Part shown: positions 1 to 13,031 of the stretch, piece after piece
How the letters are laid out: the number at the start of each line of letters is the position of its first letter
Position numbering within the stretch: the stretch's first letter is position 1
Assembly (NCBI GenBank): GCA_024752435.1
Contig: CP103026.1
Span: 248,001-312,000, forward strand
Direction: 5' to 3'
Length of the DNA: 64,000 nucleotides
Origin: Allantophomopsis cytisporea
Lineage: Eukaryota > Ascomycota > Leotiomycetes > Phacidiales > Phacidiaceae
Program-made: the position numbers and the translations under genes
Notes under the pieces: model-generated
The model's database searches: none
Seen by the model: the letters and a program-made list of their open reading frames with translations, nothing else
Told to the model about the DNA's origin: nothing

Positions 1-342
1 CAGTGGCGTGGTTTGGTCTAGTGATACAGATCGAATAAAAACATGGGAAAGAACTTTTCAGGGTCTTCATGGGCTGGCTCTAGGAGCCTCGGCACCCGTC
101 GGGGAAACGTATTGTAACCACCGATCAACAGCATGACCGAGCGAAGTTCAACCCCACATTCTGAATAATACTCCACAATTGATGATCTCTCGACCAAAGC
201 TCTACCTGCGCAACCTTCCGCAAACGATATACCCTTCTCATCCACAATAGATCGTTTACTCCCACGACCGGAGCGTGTCATTTCCACAGCATATATCCCG
301 GAGTTGCAAATAGTACCTTGAGAGGCAAAACACCGCGCCATC
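1..342. other. 5' flank of PEX5
   Basis: No gene is supported here. The 152-codon minus-strand frame across this stretch runs on into PEX5 exon 1 and has no domain character, so it is treated as chance. The stretch presumably holds the PEX5 promoter and leader. Confidence 0.5.
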
Positions 343-2379
343 ATGTCGTTCATGGGTGGTGCCGAGTGCTCGACGGCCGGTAATCCACTGAGCCAGTTCA
401 CGAAGCACGTCCAAGACGACAAGTCATTGCAGCGCGACAGACTGGTAGGCAGAGGCCCAGCCGGCCTACAAGGCATGCGCAGCGGGAATGTGAACGGCTC
501 TCAAGACAACGTACGTCCCCAATTTCCCCGCCGAAAATCTCCCCCACCTGTTGTATCTCTGGCTTCCGCTGAGCAACCCCGCGCTGACTTCGCGTAGATG
601 ATGAACGATTTCATGCAGCAGGGCGGTCAGATGCCGCAGATGCAGAACGAGGCCCTCGCTATCGAGCATATGCGCCAGCAGGAACAGTTCGAGCTCCGCA
701 ACGCTGCGATGCGCGCTGGCTCGCAGTCGCCGGCTGGGTGGGCGCAGGAATTCAATCCTGCGGATCAGGCGAGGATGGAGGCGGCTTTTCAGGCGCCGAA
801 GGGCGCGGCGTTTAGCCAGGCTGATTTCCATAGGTTTCAACAGATGAATCAGTCGGCCGCTAGGACGCAGAGTCCTGTGTCGCAGATGCCGAGTACGATG
901 AGTGGGTATCAGAGGCCCATGATGATGGGCGGTATGGGTGGGATGAGTATGGGAATGCCTATGGGGATGGGGATGGGTATGATGAATCAGCCGATGTATA
1001 ACAGCCAGCAGCAGAATGTTGAGGAGAAGGGGAAGGGCAAGATGGTTGAGCTGGATGATGAGAATTGGGAGGCGCAGTTTGCGCAGATCGATTTGCAGGG
1101 CCAGGAATTGGAGCAGAATGAGGCTATTGAGAGGGAACTCAATGATATGGACAGGTCAGTCCTTGAATCCGAAACAAATGAGCACGGAGATTTTGAATCG
1201 ATTTGGCGTGGAATACAAGCTGAGACTGCAGCGGCTAGGCAAATGGTTGCGGACGAAGACCTCGTCGGCAACGGTATTCATCTGGGCGACTTCGATCAAT
1301 GGGATGGCTTTGATGGGCTGGGTACGCATGCTGCTTTCCGAGATCCGCAGCTGGGGGATTATATGTTTGAGGAGGACAACATTTTCAAGGACATGACGAA
1401 TCCGTTCGAAGAAGGTGTACGCATTACGAACGAGGGCGGAAACTTATCTTTGGCGGCTCTGGCGTTCGAGGCTGCTGTGCAGAAAGACCCACAACATGTT
1501 GAGGCCTGGTGTCAACTTGGATCCGCACAAGCACAGAATGAGAAGGAAACTCCGGCGATCAGAGCATTAGAACAGGCGCTGAAGCTTGACCCTAACAACC
1601 TTGGTGCTTTGATGGGCTTGGCTGTTTCTTATACGAATGAGGGTTATGATAGTACTGCCTACCGGACACTCGAACGTTGGCTTTCAGTCAAGTATCCACA
1701 GATCATCCCTCCTAACGGCCTCTCCTCAGATGTAGACGTAGGATTTACCGATCGCCACCAACTACATGAAAAGGTCACTGGGTACTTCATTCAAGCTGCT
1801 CAACTATCGCCTGATGGCGAACACATGGATCCTGACGTCCAACTCGGTCTCGGCGTGCTATTCTATGGCCAAGAAGAATACGACAAAGCAGTCGATTGCT
1901 TCAGTGCTGCTCTTGCCTCGCATGAATCAGGCACCTCGAACCAACAGAACCAACTACATCTCCTCTGGAACCGTCTGGGTGCCACGCTCGCGAATTCAGG
2001 GCGTTCGGAAGAGGCAATTGCCGCTTACGAGAAGGCCCTCACATTACGTGAGAACTTCGTGCGTGCCAGATACAATCTCGGCGTGAGCTGCATCAACATC
2101 GGGTGCTACGAGGAGGCCGCGGGACATCTGCTTGGTGCGTTGGCCATGCACGGCGTCGTGGAGAGGGAAGGTAGGGAGAAGGCGAGGGAGCTTGCCGGTA
2201 GTGGGGGACCTGGGACTGTCAGTGAGGCGGAGCTGGAGAGGATGATTAGCCAGAATCAGAGCACTAACCTCTATGATACGCTCCGGAGGGTCTTTAGTCA
2301 GATGGGTAGGAGGGATCTTGCTGAGAGGGTTGTGGCTGGTATGGATGTCGAGAGCTTTAGAGGCGACTTCGACTTCTAG
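343..2379 (+). CDS. PEX5: Peroxisomal targeting signal 1 receptor Pex5
   Basis: Cytosolic shuttling receptor that binds C-terminal PTS1 (SKL-type) signals and docks cargo at the peroxisomal Pex13/Pex14 complex. Two exons are seen, 343-510 and 598-2379; the intron 511-597 has GTACGT and TAG ends and preserves the frame, giving 649 aa. The N-terminus MSFMGGAEC carries the conserved cysteine (residue 9) that in the family is monoubiquitinated for receptor recycling. The N-terminal half is Gln/Met-rich and disordered, with WxxxF-type docking motifs such as WAQEF (about residue 104) and WEAQF (about 213). The C-terminal half, from about residue 330, is a TPR array (for example WCQLGSAQAQNEKETPAIRAL) that forms the PTS1 pocket. 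Length and layout match fungal Pex5. The exon-2 Met cannot be the true start because the cysteine-containing N-terminus would be lost. Confidence 0.96.
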
Positions 2380-4740
2380 TTTGATGATCTGTATATTACA
2401 TTAATGTAAGAGGTGTCGCATGAGTAAATCGAGTTCATGATAAGTACATATAGAAGGCGTACGGGTGAGGAGGAACGTGAATTGTGGTCTTTACCGTTAG
2501 GCAGCGCGCGTGTTGGCGTCTTACGGTTGCTGGGTAGATTCAGTGTCGTTATAATAGTGTTGAGGTGCCTGTAAGAGATGGGCGTGGATACTATAATCAT
2601 TTTATATTTAACTACCTTTAACAAATTTAACGTATGTAACAATTGAATACAGGTTCGATATTCATGTCGCTTGTACCTCCATCTTTCATTCGTTTGTTAT
2701 ATACAGATATCTCTTTGTGGACATGGACACAGGTAGAGAATCTCCTATTCAATTTACAGTGCATTTCTTCGTGAATAAAAACAATGTTATCAACCTATAT
2801 AGAATTTAAACGACATTTTATTTCCACGATAGGCCTACGAAGTCGCTTTATTTAAGTATGAGACTCCCTGTCCTCTATTATATGAACCTATTGCATTCTT
2901 CCAATCAGTAAATAATGAGATTCGAAGTGATTTGTGTGGCCCACAGGAAACTTACTATACTCCACTGATATCATTTCGAATTTAGTGGCCGTTGGTTGAA
3001 TTTAGGCGCTTGCCGAATGGCGATAGTGATAAGAGGGATTTTTTTACTATAATTAGGTAGATTTTGTTACGGTGCTAGAAAGTTCGTTAGTAATGCATAT
3101 ATTCTAGTGAGTATTCGATATTGAGTGTATTCGATACTTTGTGCTGAGCACTTGCTTCTTAGTTTTCTTTCTCTTTGCTTCTTCTACCAGGGCTTCATCC
3201 TCGTGGTTCTACCTCCTTACTCATATCTCGTCTCCCTATATTTGTGTTTTTATTTTTGTGTTTCTGCGTTCTCGGCTTCAGTACTTTCGACATGCACGTC
3301 GCCTTTCTAAACATGGATGAACCTGGAATATCATGTACCACGTTACAAAGTACCTCTGACTGGCCGTTCCACAGCAAAATGACGGCTGGGAAACAGTGAG
3401 GGGGCCAGGCTTGTATGGATGTAGGTGCCGCCCTACTATTGATCATTACCATCATGTCACTTTCGAGCCGTCTCTTGCGTGCGTCTTCCTCTTATACTTT
3501 GGCAAAAAAAGATAGTGCCGTCTTCGAATAACGTGTGATGTTACGAAGCACGAACTTGGCTGGAACAAAGCCAATGTCTTCATGAGTCCATCACCGGTCC
3601 CATGGAACCATGGAAATGTTTTGGGTACCAATTAATTAGACCTTTATCTATCAGATATCATTTCCAGCGTATATGCAGCCTAGACGAGTATGATAAAAAG
3701 ACACCATGGTCTCCATTATCTCATCTGCCCTCTCAAAGATCCATCTCATTTAGGAACGGTTGTGTCTCCATCCATGTGTCGAGGCTGTTCGCTGTCATCC
3801 AGAAACTGCAGTGATCATCGCACAAGACGTCAAGGAACACATGATGTAGCTTGACAACGGGGCCTTACATGAAAATTCGCTCTCACGTTGGCGAAGCATG
3901 GCAGCGAGGCCTGCGGAGGTGCTGCATAAGTGTCTGTTTCCAGCTGCATATGCTCGTGAAGACCTTGCCTGCTTGTCTGTGTCAGCTATCCTTCCAATCA
4001 GCCGCGGCTGTTTACGGATTGCAGGAATAGCTTCTTGGACGTGCATACATACACATAGTATCCGCAAGTGGCCTCTTGGACGTTGTGCCCTGTCATCCTC
4101 GGTAATCTCTTGTCCACAAAGACGTAGCACTTACTTATACTTCCAGAAAGTCATTTACAATCGTCTTGTTATGTTACATTCTGGAGGCGTATTCCTTACG
4201 CAGTGCTTTATGTCCCTTGAATCGGTGAGCTTTGTTCGTCGTACAGATTATCGTTTCCATTCTATTGGTGGGATTTTGTTCTTGTCCTCCTTCAGCTGCC
4301 CACTGCAGCATCTACACTGCAAGAGCGACATGGTTGCCACGTTTCTCTCATAACCGCAGAAAGCCAATTCGATCCGTAATACGCAGCCCTTCGACGAATA
4401 ATCGTTCCTGAATCTACCATCAGCTGGGTATCTAAGTATCATAATGAGTACCGAGACTTCAAATAATGCCAACATGGCAGATAGAATCAGAATGGCATTA
4501 ACGCCAGTGGAAGAGATGAGGCTGTTACTGATGCTTGATTCTTTGGACTTTGTAATTTGGCAATATGTGGTGTTCTGCGAGCTCTTGTACTGGGGGCACG
4601 TTGTCTTAGGACGAGCCGCCCTTAGGCCTCAGCACGTGACTGGCCTCGATTCCTCCCGCGACACCCTTCTCCCTACGCAAAGTCAACCCTGCACATCCGG
4701 ATACAGCTACGATTCAGATTCAGATCATCTTCTTTCTCAA
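2380..4740. other. AT-rich intergenic stretch
   Basis: This contains the PEX5 3' flank and then sequence with no convincing gene. Open frames at 3898-4353 (+) and 4248-4475 (-) lack domain-like composition. A frame opening with ATG at 4444 runs to 4911 and has a plausible donor (GTATGT) at 4805, so a small first exon is possible but unproven. Confidence 0.5.
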
Positions 4741-5520
4741 TCGTTGATATTCTCCGATACGTCTTCAGATTCTAATGCGTCTATAATCCACCACACTTTA
4801 TCAAGGTATGTACCCAAGTCTCTCATCGTTCACTCATTTTCAAATCACTTCATCAGCCCTCATGACACAACACGTTTCAACGATCCCAATAACTTCTCAA
4901 ATCATCTTTGAGGCTATCCCAAGCGATTCCGGCAGTTCATATTGGCCAATTGCTCGAAGATCGGAGCAGGTCATTAAGTGTTGTTAGCCACTATACCTGT
5001 TGACTTCATGTTATTCCTGAAACCTAGCACAAAACTTCACCATTCCTCACGGTTGGCTTCACATACAAATCTTTCACTACTTCAAAAACTATCTTCAAGC
5101 ATATTTCGAGTGATTCCGGTGGCTTAGACCGGTCAATTACTCGAAAACTGGCGTCGTAGCTAAAAAGTTCCATTCTTTACCAGTTACGCCCATGTTTGGA
5201 ACGCATCACAATTTTTTATCACAAGCGTCTCCATACAACTTTCACAACGCTCCAGAACTATTTCAGCTACATTTGGGGGTGATTTGGCAAGCTTTCTGGT
5301 TCGTGTGAAGTGTATCTCAGTTGTTGAAGTGTTGTTTATTTTGCTGCTTACTGTCCTTACTCTCCCGCATACTTGAACACTTCACAGTCCCTAGCGAGAA
5401 ATATCATTCCAAACCTGCTAGTCACGTTACAAGTCATATCAAAGCATGTTTCCAGCGATTCTGGTACTTCAGTTTGAACAATGGCCAGAATGCGCCTGTC
5501 GTTGAAGTACTGGTCTATGT
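4741..5520 (+). repeat. Degenerate ~175-185 bp tandem repeat with exon-like core
   Basis: Three or four diverged copies of a block centred on GATTCC/GATTCT/GATTTG occur at 4925, 5112, 5281 and 5457, spaced 187, 169 and 176 bp. In the first two clear copies the core sits 9-12 bp after an AG dinucleotide preceded by a pyrimidine-containing stretch. It can be read as an exon of about 57 bp encoding S-D-S-G (4916 onward AIPSDSGSS, 5099 onward HISSDSGG). The copy at 5448 reads HVSSDSG before a stop. An upstream related segment at 4741-4804 encodes FSDTSSDSN and ends at a good GTATGT donor. It looks like a duplicated exon-intron unit that has decayed. Confidence 0.4.
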
Positions 5521-5742
5521 TCAACTTTGCTGGGCATTTTCTGCTTGCAACAAACAAATAGGACTTATTTCAGTCTTCCTGCTGCGCTTATTTCTACGGT
5601 TTATTTCTGTTTAATTTTCTCCTAGTTCTATGCGTTAAGTTATCGGGTCCTCAAGTATTATGACTAACATATGTACCCTAGAACATTGGGTTATTTTATT
5701 CAACCTTCTAGCTGTTTTGTTCTGCCATTATCATCCACCAGC

Positions 5743-7338
5743 ATGGATCCTGGTGATAGGTATCCGTTGCCTCGCTATTCCGTAAGTTGAATTCTGTCGT
5801 CTCATATCAAAAGCATCGAGAAGTCATTTTAGCTTTGATTGTTGGTTGTACAACTATTACCAGAATCCAAGAAACTGACACATAAAAGCTTGGTTTATCG
5901 AAGTGTGATCAAATCTACCCAATCAATGAACCTGTAAGTGGCTGCAGTTCTCCAATATTGGATTTTAAATCACTGAATATTCTATCAGGTCGGCAATATA
6001 GCACCGCTCGTTCCTCCACCACCAACCACTAGAGAACGCCTTACGATTGACTATTTTCTTAACAAGGAGTCGATCCCTGGTCATAAATTCAATGGCCGAC
6101 TTAGTCGTGCAAAAGTGCATCCAACACCTTTATATACTGCCTGTAAAGATTCGCAAATCGCGCAGCTGGAGGAAGACATGGAAACGAAGAGAGATAAGCC
6201 TTATCGATTCTTCTCTCCTACCGACCCGGCAGATGGTCTTGGAGGACCTCCAGAGATTTTCGTATGTGCTTCTGACTCGGAAGAAGAGGATGAGAATAAC
6301 GAGGATCCCCCAACTCCCGAAACTCTTTTCAGGAGGCGGGTGAGGAGGGAATCCAGGGTGTACCAGAGGGATATGGAGGAGCGTGCTCGGAGAGCCTCCC
6401 CTACTTACCAACATAAGGTGGCTTGCAGGACACCAAATCCAGATACCAATGAGTTCTTTGCTCGTTATTCAGCCCCAGACGATGCCCCAGAAGGCCAAGA
6501 TCTTGGATCCTCCTCCAAATCTCCTGCGTCGAAACCTTTGAGCTTCTTCAAACGCATCTTCGGAACCAATGTTAAAGAACCTTCCCTGCAAGCTCTCGAG
6601 GAGAGGCATCGTGAGGTCATGTCTGCAAGTCCTGATAATCTTGTCCGCAGTGAGCAAGCAAAGAAGTTGCCTTATGAGAAAATTAAGGAGGATGAGAGAA
6701 AGCGTGAGCAGCGTGAAAAGGATATGCAAGAGAAGTTCAAGAAGCGCGAGAAGGAGAAGGCGAGACGTGCGAAAATGTCTCCGGATGAACTCGATAAGGA
6801 AGATAGAGATAATGAGGAGAACGAAGCTGCCGAGCGAGCAGAGAGAGACGAGAGAATTGCAAGACTTGAAAGTGCCGAGATTATCTCAAGAGACAATGCA
6901 TCTGTTGAGACGAGAGGTGAATCCCTGCGTCGTGGTATGGATGAACATGAGGATGGATGGTACGACCAGATAGACATTGACGAGCTCACCCGCACCGCCT
7001 CCCCAACTCCCCCACCGACCTCGCGCACAGGCCGCACACTACGCTCCTTCTCTAGCCTCAACAGACTCTGCTCTCTTGCGAGCATTGATAGCCTTCGTTC
7101 GACCAGTGAGAACATATTCAGAAGGGATGGTGGCGAGCGTCGTTTCAACCACACCAGCAGTGTCGGAAATCTGCGCGAACTCTTTCGTGGAGGAAACCGT
7201 AGTGAGGCTGCTCCCTCCTCAAGTGTCGGAAATTTACGGGCTGCCTTCAGAAGAGCTGGTAGTGCCACATGTCTTCACGATCCTGCTAGCATCGGAAACT
7301 TGAGAGATGCCTTTCAAGGGGGGTACTCGAGATGGTAG
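5743..7338 (+). CDS. Unrecognised charged protein with C-terminal GNLR repeats
   Basis: I do not recognise this gene. The model has three exons, 5743-5781, 5889-5933 and 5989-7338, with GTAAGT donors and AG acceptors, all phase 0, giving 477 aa. The N-terminus has proline-rich and acidic stretches. Residues about 245-345 are very rich in Lys/Arg/Glu (a segment reading KKREKEKARRAKMS) and are likely helical or coiled coil. The C-terminus carries three copies of a short motif, SSVGNLRELF, SSVGNLRAAF and SIGNLRDAF, preceded by a related SIDSLR block. No membrane segment or signal peptide is seen. The composition suggests an intrinsically disordered or scaffold-like protein; no function is claimed. 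The first two small exons are less certain than the main one. Confidence 0.7.
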
Positions 7339-9047
7339 GGTCTCTCACTCTACGAGTGTAATTGACTTGACACAGCGTCCGGAATGATTACGCGAACTTC
7401 TGTTGAAGGATCAGACGATTGTCGTTTCCTGGCGTTTATTGTTGCACTATAACGGGGGAGTTCTTGAGATGACGGTTGCTTTCTATCATTGGTTAGAGCC
7501 AGCTTTGTCTATTCGCTCCTGTTATTTCCTTCCAATTCTAAGTTTTAGGTGGCTGCTTGTCGTTGGGTCAACTTGACCTACTGTTAGTGTACCAATCTTT
7601 CTCATCTTGAGAACCGAGTCACCGCTGTACTACAAATCTTCTTGATAGGCTCTTTATCTCTCTGGGTTTCATACTGATTAGAACTCGTTAAGTTTTTACT
7701 ACTACGTTTGACTCGTCTCATAAGTACAGCAAAGCTGAAACTATGTGACCTCCATCCGACACTTCAGTCCATGACAATGTGGAGTTTTATGACAATTCGT
7801 GGGTTCCTTCTAATAGTTTGCTCGCCTGCTTGTCTTCTTTTTCTTTGCAACGTATATCTCAGTTTGGCAGATTGTGGTTTGTCTGTAACTGCTTTCTTTA
7901 ATCCAGTACATAGGAGGCGACTGCTGTTCCTAATAAGAAAACGATTTTTTCATCCTCTTGACTCTTGATCTCATACTGGTGACTTTGGTGACGCTTTCAA
8001 CTGTAACTCCCTCAAGATGCTGCGGCAAAGGTCCCAAACACACGTGAACGATAACAGATACTTAGAAACACCCAAGTTAGTTCGTACATGATACTCGAAA
8101 CTGCTGACACCACTGGGAATCCTCTACCAGACTCCTTGGTAACTCAAAACCCCCATTTGTAATCCTAATGAACCCCACAATCAAACGCTACCCATCTTCG
8201 ACAAATGACGTCCGTTGCTGAGACAATAAATAGACGTTGTTATTGTGGGTCAAATGGCCGTGCGGAGGCTTAAAACAACAAGGATTTGAGCGGAAAAACA
8301 ATATTGCGGATACAACGCAGCGCGCGAGACCTCATGTACGCCTCGCTCTTGTTTCTCTTCTATGAAACCAAGATTATGAACATTCTGAGAAAGCCCTGAA
8401 ATTCGCAAGTATAACATAGGACACAGAGAGGAGGCAATGAGGATTGAGTGAGCGGGGTCCAGCGATTTTCACATCGCCCTTGGAAGGCTCTGACGAGTAT
8501 TGCGAGGTTTAAATTAGCCCTTGAGCCTATCCACGTGGGCTGTCGTCGTTGAGGGTGGCTAAGACCTGTTGGCAGCGAATTTATCTCTTTCTTCTGTTTG
8601 TACCGAAGACGCTCCTTAATGAAGTTTTTCAAGCGGCTGTAGAAATAAAATCTGCATAACGAATAGATACCCTGAAACAGACAACTCGAGACCAGAACGG
8701 TCCATAAAATCTGCATGCAGTAAGTCAAAAAATCAGAAATTCAGAAGGATAGAAGGATAGAAAGATAGAAGGACAGTGGTTTACTGTACCTCTCACAGAA
8801 AGCTTTCCTTCCTAATATGTGCCGGCTCATTTTGGCGGATACCGTTGCCTGGACGTTTTGGCTGATACTCTTCCCTTTCAAGTACTCGATTCAACCAAAA
8901 TTACCACCGTCTCCAACTCCTCCAAATCCATCCTCATCTTCATCAACTTTCTTACCACCATCACAACTGCTACTCGTATCTCCTACTCTCTCCTTCTTCT
9001 TACTTATAAGTCGTTGTGTCCCACACATTCTTTCTGAATCTTTGAGA
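7339..9047. other. Intergenic region between 5743 gene and RAD53-like kinase
   Basis: Nothing gene-like is supported. Short frames on both strands (for example 8360-8728 minus) have no domain character. From 8820 onward the plus strand becomes C/T-rich (CTCCAACTCCTCC-type runs), typical of a fungal pyrimidine-rich promoter or leader just before the kinase start. Confidence 0.5.
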
Positions 9048-12000
9048 ATGGAGGACGCAACTCAACCCGGTATGATCAAATCACTGTCATTTCCGTATCA
9101 ATCTCAAGAAACCCAAGCTTACGACTCTTAATACACAGCAACACAGCTCGAGATTGACCCTCGTCGTGTTGGAGATACGACTGGTGGCATGAGTGCTGAA
9201 GATCTTGCTGATATCTTCTGTACCCTTCATCCGTCAACTCCAGCTGCCTACCACATAGCAACAAATATTGCTAAAGCAACACCTGAGTTGACAGCCAGCA
9301 AAGATGCTAATGATACTGATCTTCCCCCTCACGAGTCGTTTGAAGGGCAAGAAGGTATGACTTCTCGTGTCATTGCTCTGAGACTCTCGGCTGCTCTCAA
9401 GGATCCTCTTGAAGGATACTGCTTCGGTCGAAATCCAAAGAGATGTGACATTGTCATCAGCCATCTCGATAAATGGAAACGCATCAGCAATGTTCATTTC
9501 AAGATCTATATGAACAAGTATGGAAGTATCATGCTTGAAGATACCTCAACAAATGGCACCTCCTATGATGGCATTCATCTGAAGAGCAAAAACCGCGATA
9601 CTCCAAACGGCCAGTGGCGTCACACAATTCAACATGGAGGAGTCATTGAAATCCCTAATCCACCAGATGGTGATCTCAAGTTCATTGTTCGCATTCCTCG
9701 CCGCGAAGGAGAGAATGAAGATGCCTTCAATAAGAACTGCATTGCGCATCTCAGATATAAACATGAGCTACAGCTTGAACGAGAAGACCGAACAAGAGCT
9801 AGAGGTGACAATGGCGAACTCCAACCCGTAAGTACAAAGTCTGCTCTTGAAACTTCAACGACTGATGAACAAGGTTAACTTGTTTCCACAGGCGATGCAA
9901 CCTCGAGATGAAGACTCAGCTCCAGTCGAGGTCAGCATCCATGCCAAAGAGTGGAAAGGCGGCAGCAAGTACAACAAAAACAGTGTCATAGGCAAAGGTG
10001 CTTTTGCCACCGTGTTCCTCTTGACTACCAAATTTGATGGGACGCCGTTTGCGGCAAAAGAGATTGAGAAGCGCCGTTTCATCAAGAATGGTATGATAGA
10101 TATGAAGATCGAAACGGAGATGAAAATCATGAGACAAATCGATCATGTGAGTAAATAGTGAACGATGGTAGGAAAGTCTTATACTAACCTCTGCAGGAAC
10201 ATATTGTCAAGTATATCGAGGATATTGACTGGGAGAGTCATCTGTATATCATTATGGAATACGTTCCATGTGGTGATTTGGGTGCAATCATTTCCAAGCA
10301 GAAGCACATGTCGGAGCAGTTTGCAAAGACCACGGCGACGCAAATGCTGTCTGCACTTCAGTATCTTCATGGGATGGGAATCACCCACCGTGATATCAAA
10401 CCAGACAATATCCTCATCCAATCATTTGAGCCACTCGTTGTTAAGCTCACTGATTTCGGCTTGTCGAAGGTTATTGATGAAAGCGATACCTTCCTCCGTA
10501 CCTTCTGCGGAACACTCTTGTACTGTGCACCTGAAGTGTACAGCGAGTACCGTGAGTACGATGTCAGTGGTGTACGTCGTCATGGAAGGGACAAATCCAC
10601 ACTTCCAGAACAGAAGTATAATAGTTCTGTGGATTTGTGGTCTCTGGCAGGCGTGTTGTTCTATACACTCAGTGGATGTCCTCCATATCCCGCACCTCAA
10701 GGTACTACGTATCGAGAGCTGCTCCACAGCATCATGACAAAGCCCCTCGAGATATTTCCTTTGCAGAAGCGTCATGTCGGCGATAACTGCATTCGATTTC
10801 TGAGATCGATGCTTCAAGTTCGTCCAGAACATCGTCCTTCAATTGAAGAGCTGCAGGAAAGTGCATGGTTGAATGGCGATGAGGTCGATAACAGTGACGA
10901 TGAAGAGGGGGAGGTCGATTATGATGAAGTCGACATGATTGGCGACCATACCGGTGCGGAAGATATTGAGAAGGGTGCATCTCAGCTGAGCATCTCTCAG
11001 GTTGAGGAGAGCGACGATGATGCTTCTCAAACACCTATTAACCCGTCAGATCCATTTCCACATATCAAAAACAAAATGCATCGCGAAGCACGTAAGGAAA
11101 TTCCAAGCAGTTTTGTTGATTATGACTCCTCAGTCAATGAAAGTGCCAACGAGAGCTATGGCTTCATGAAGACTGCACCTGGCAATGAGCGCCTGTTTGG
11201 AGAGGTGAACTCGTCTGCAGTAGGAAGTAGCGGGATCCTCCCCAATCATCTCAACCTTCCCCAGACAACATTCGGCGGCGTAAACAACACCAATACAATA
11301 CATCAAGGAACTAAATTCTTTGAGGAAGCTGCTTTCGGGGCCTCAACGGAACAGCACGTAGAGACACAAGGCCCTTTCGTACACGGTGCTCCTTACCACC
11401 AGAGAGCCGACTCCAACGCCACTGCAACTCCATTTCGTCCAGAGTACGGTTGGCACCTGCCTAACAATACTTCCAGTCTTCGTGGCGCTGTGAGCCATCT
11501 CGGCCAGTTGAGAATGGAATCTCCAGATCCCATTACATCCCCAATACATAACACACGACCAGCAATAAATCGGCCATCTAGAAGCAATCAAGATACACTC
11601 AACATGACTGATGCAAACCGTAGATACGTTGCAGCGACAAGTCCGCCAGTGACCAGCCCCCCAGCCTTGAGCTCAACAAACACGACTCCTCCAGCAATGT
11701 CACACGCTTCTATGTCTCCTCCACTTCCCCCAACTCGCCGCCAGTCGATCTCCACTAACAATCCAAATTTCAACTCCAGCATTCGACGCCGCGAAGATAC
11801 GGAAGAAATCAGCGATTCTGAGCGTGCTGCTAAGCGTCCACGTTCGAGCCGTCATATTCAAATTTCTGTTCCAAAGAGCACATATTGGGATCCTAAAGAC
11901 AAGTCAACCCATCACCAGAATTATCCTCGCTTATCGTTCGGAGAATGGACTGCGCGTACCAAAGAAGCCAGAGCACGTGGTGAAGATAGGTATATTCCAG

Positions 12001-13031
12001 AAAAGAGGGACTGGTTAGCACTGGAAGCCGAGGAAGAACGTCTTGCGACTGAGCAAGCAACCCGCGAGCCTTCTAACGATCCGGGAACTCCAAGCACACA
12101 GCTTGGTTATGGTGACGACTATAGCACCGTTCGTGGAACTTCTGTGGAGTCAACTGCACGTCGCCGCACTCCTTTGACCAGAGATGAACGAAGACTCTCT
12201 GAGGATGAAGAGAACGTTGATCCTTATCTGGATGAACCACTTCTCACTCTTTCGCGTCAAGGTTCTCTTCAAAACCTTCGTCCATCTTCTACTCCAACCG
12301 CCACCCCAACTGTTCCCACCAGCAATACTACATCCAGCATACACCATACCCATTCAGCACCTAACCATGAGGACATTATGCAATCTGCTCCACTCGGTGT
12401 TACTATCTACAAGTACCAGGCATCCTCCACCGTTTACGGTAAATTCACAGCCATTCCTGAGTCAATCATCAAGGACATTACCTTCCCAATCAATTCTCGT
12501 ATCATGAGCTACGGCCGATCAAATGATAGCATCGTCAAACACAGTAACTCTTACGAGACCAAGGTTCCCAGACATGCCTTCAAGCTTGTTGCGTGGAAAC
12601 CCAACATCACCGGCCCACAGCCAGGGAGTGTCGATGCCGACATGGCTTTCTACATCTCGTCGAAGAGTAAGCATGGCATCCGTGTGAACGGTCACCGTAT
12701 CCCAATTTTCATGGAGAACGAGATCCACGGTGCGTGCCGCCATTGGGCTGAGTTGAAAAACGGCGACTTCATTACTGTTTGGCTTGGAGATGATGGTGCT
12801 GTTACCTTGAAGTTCAGCTGTTGGTTTGGTAAGAGCGCCGAACATCGTGGCGAAAAACCACTTACGTTCCTTGATGAGAGCCTTGCCCCAGATCTCGATG
12901 CCTGGCTTGTGGAGCGTGAGTCTAAGAGACTTATGGAAAAGACAGCGGCTGGTACCAGAGAGCCCAAGGAGACTACAGCAAAGACCAAGGGCGATGTTGA
13001 GACTGGAAACAAGACAGAGAAGAAGGATTGA
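9048..13031 (+). CDS. RAD53: FHA-domain checkpoint protein kinase (Rad53/Chk2 type)
   Basis: Ser/Thr kinase of the DNA-damage and replication checkpoint, acting in the nucleus downstream of the ATR/ATM homologues. Four exons: 9048-9069, 9139-9827, 9892-10146 and 10197-13031, about 1266 aa. An N-terminal FHA domain spans about residues 85-190, with FGR, SNVHFKI and STNGTSYDG as phosphopeptide-binding landmarks. The kinase domain spans about 270-548 with glycine loop IGKGAFATVF, catalytic HRDIKPDN, DFGLSK and GTLLYCAPE. A long Ser/Thr/Pro-rich linker follows, then a second FHA-like block at about 1090-1195 (YGRSNDSIV, KHGIRVNGHRIP). The FHA-kinase-FHA order resembles yeast Rad53 rather than single-FHA Chk2; Neurospora mus-59 is the likely counterpart (from memory). 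The 22-bp first exon is the least certain part; a downstream ATG lies at 9189 but would still include the FHA domain. Confidence 0.88.

Noticed and set aside
4444..4911. 155-codon plus frame as a stand-alone gene
   Set aside because: It has no domain, and the reading changes character after a plausible donor at 4805. At most its first part is an exon, noted under the repeat.
6672..7268. 198-codon minus frame, Ser/Leu-rich
   Set aside because: It is the complement of the Lys/Arg/Glu-rich segment of the 5743-7338 gene and has no independent support.
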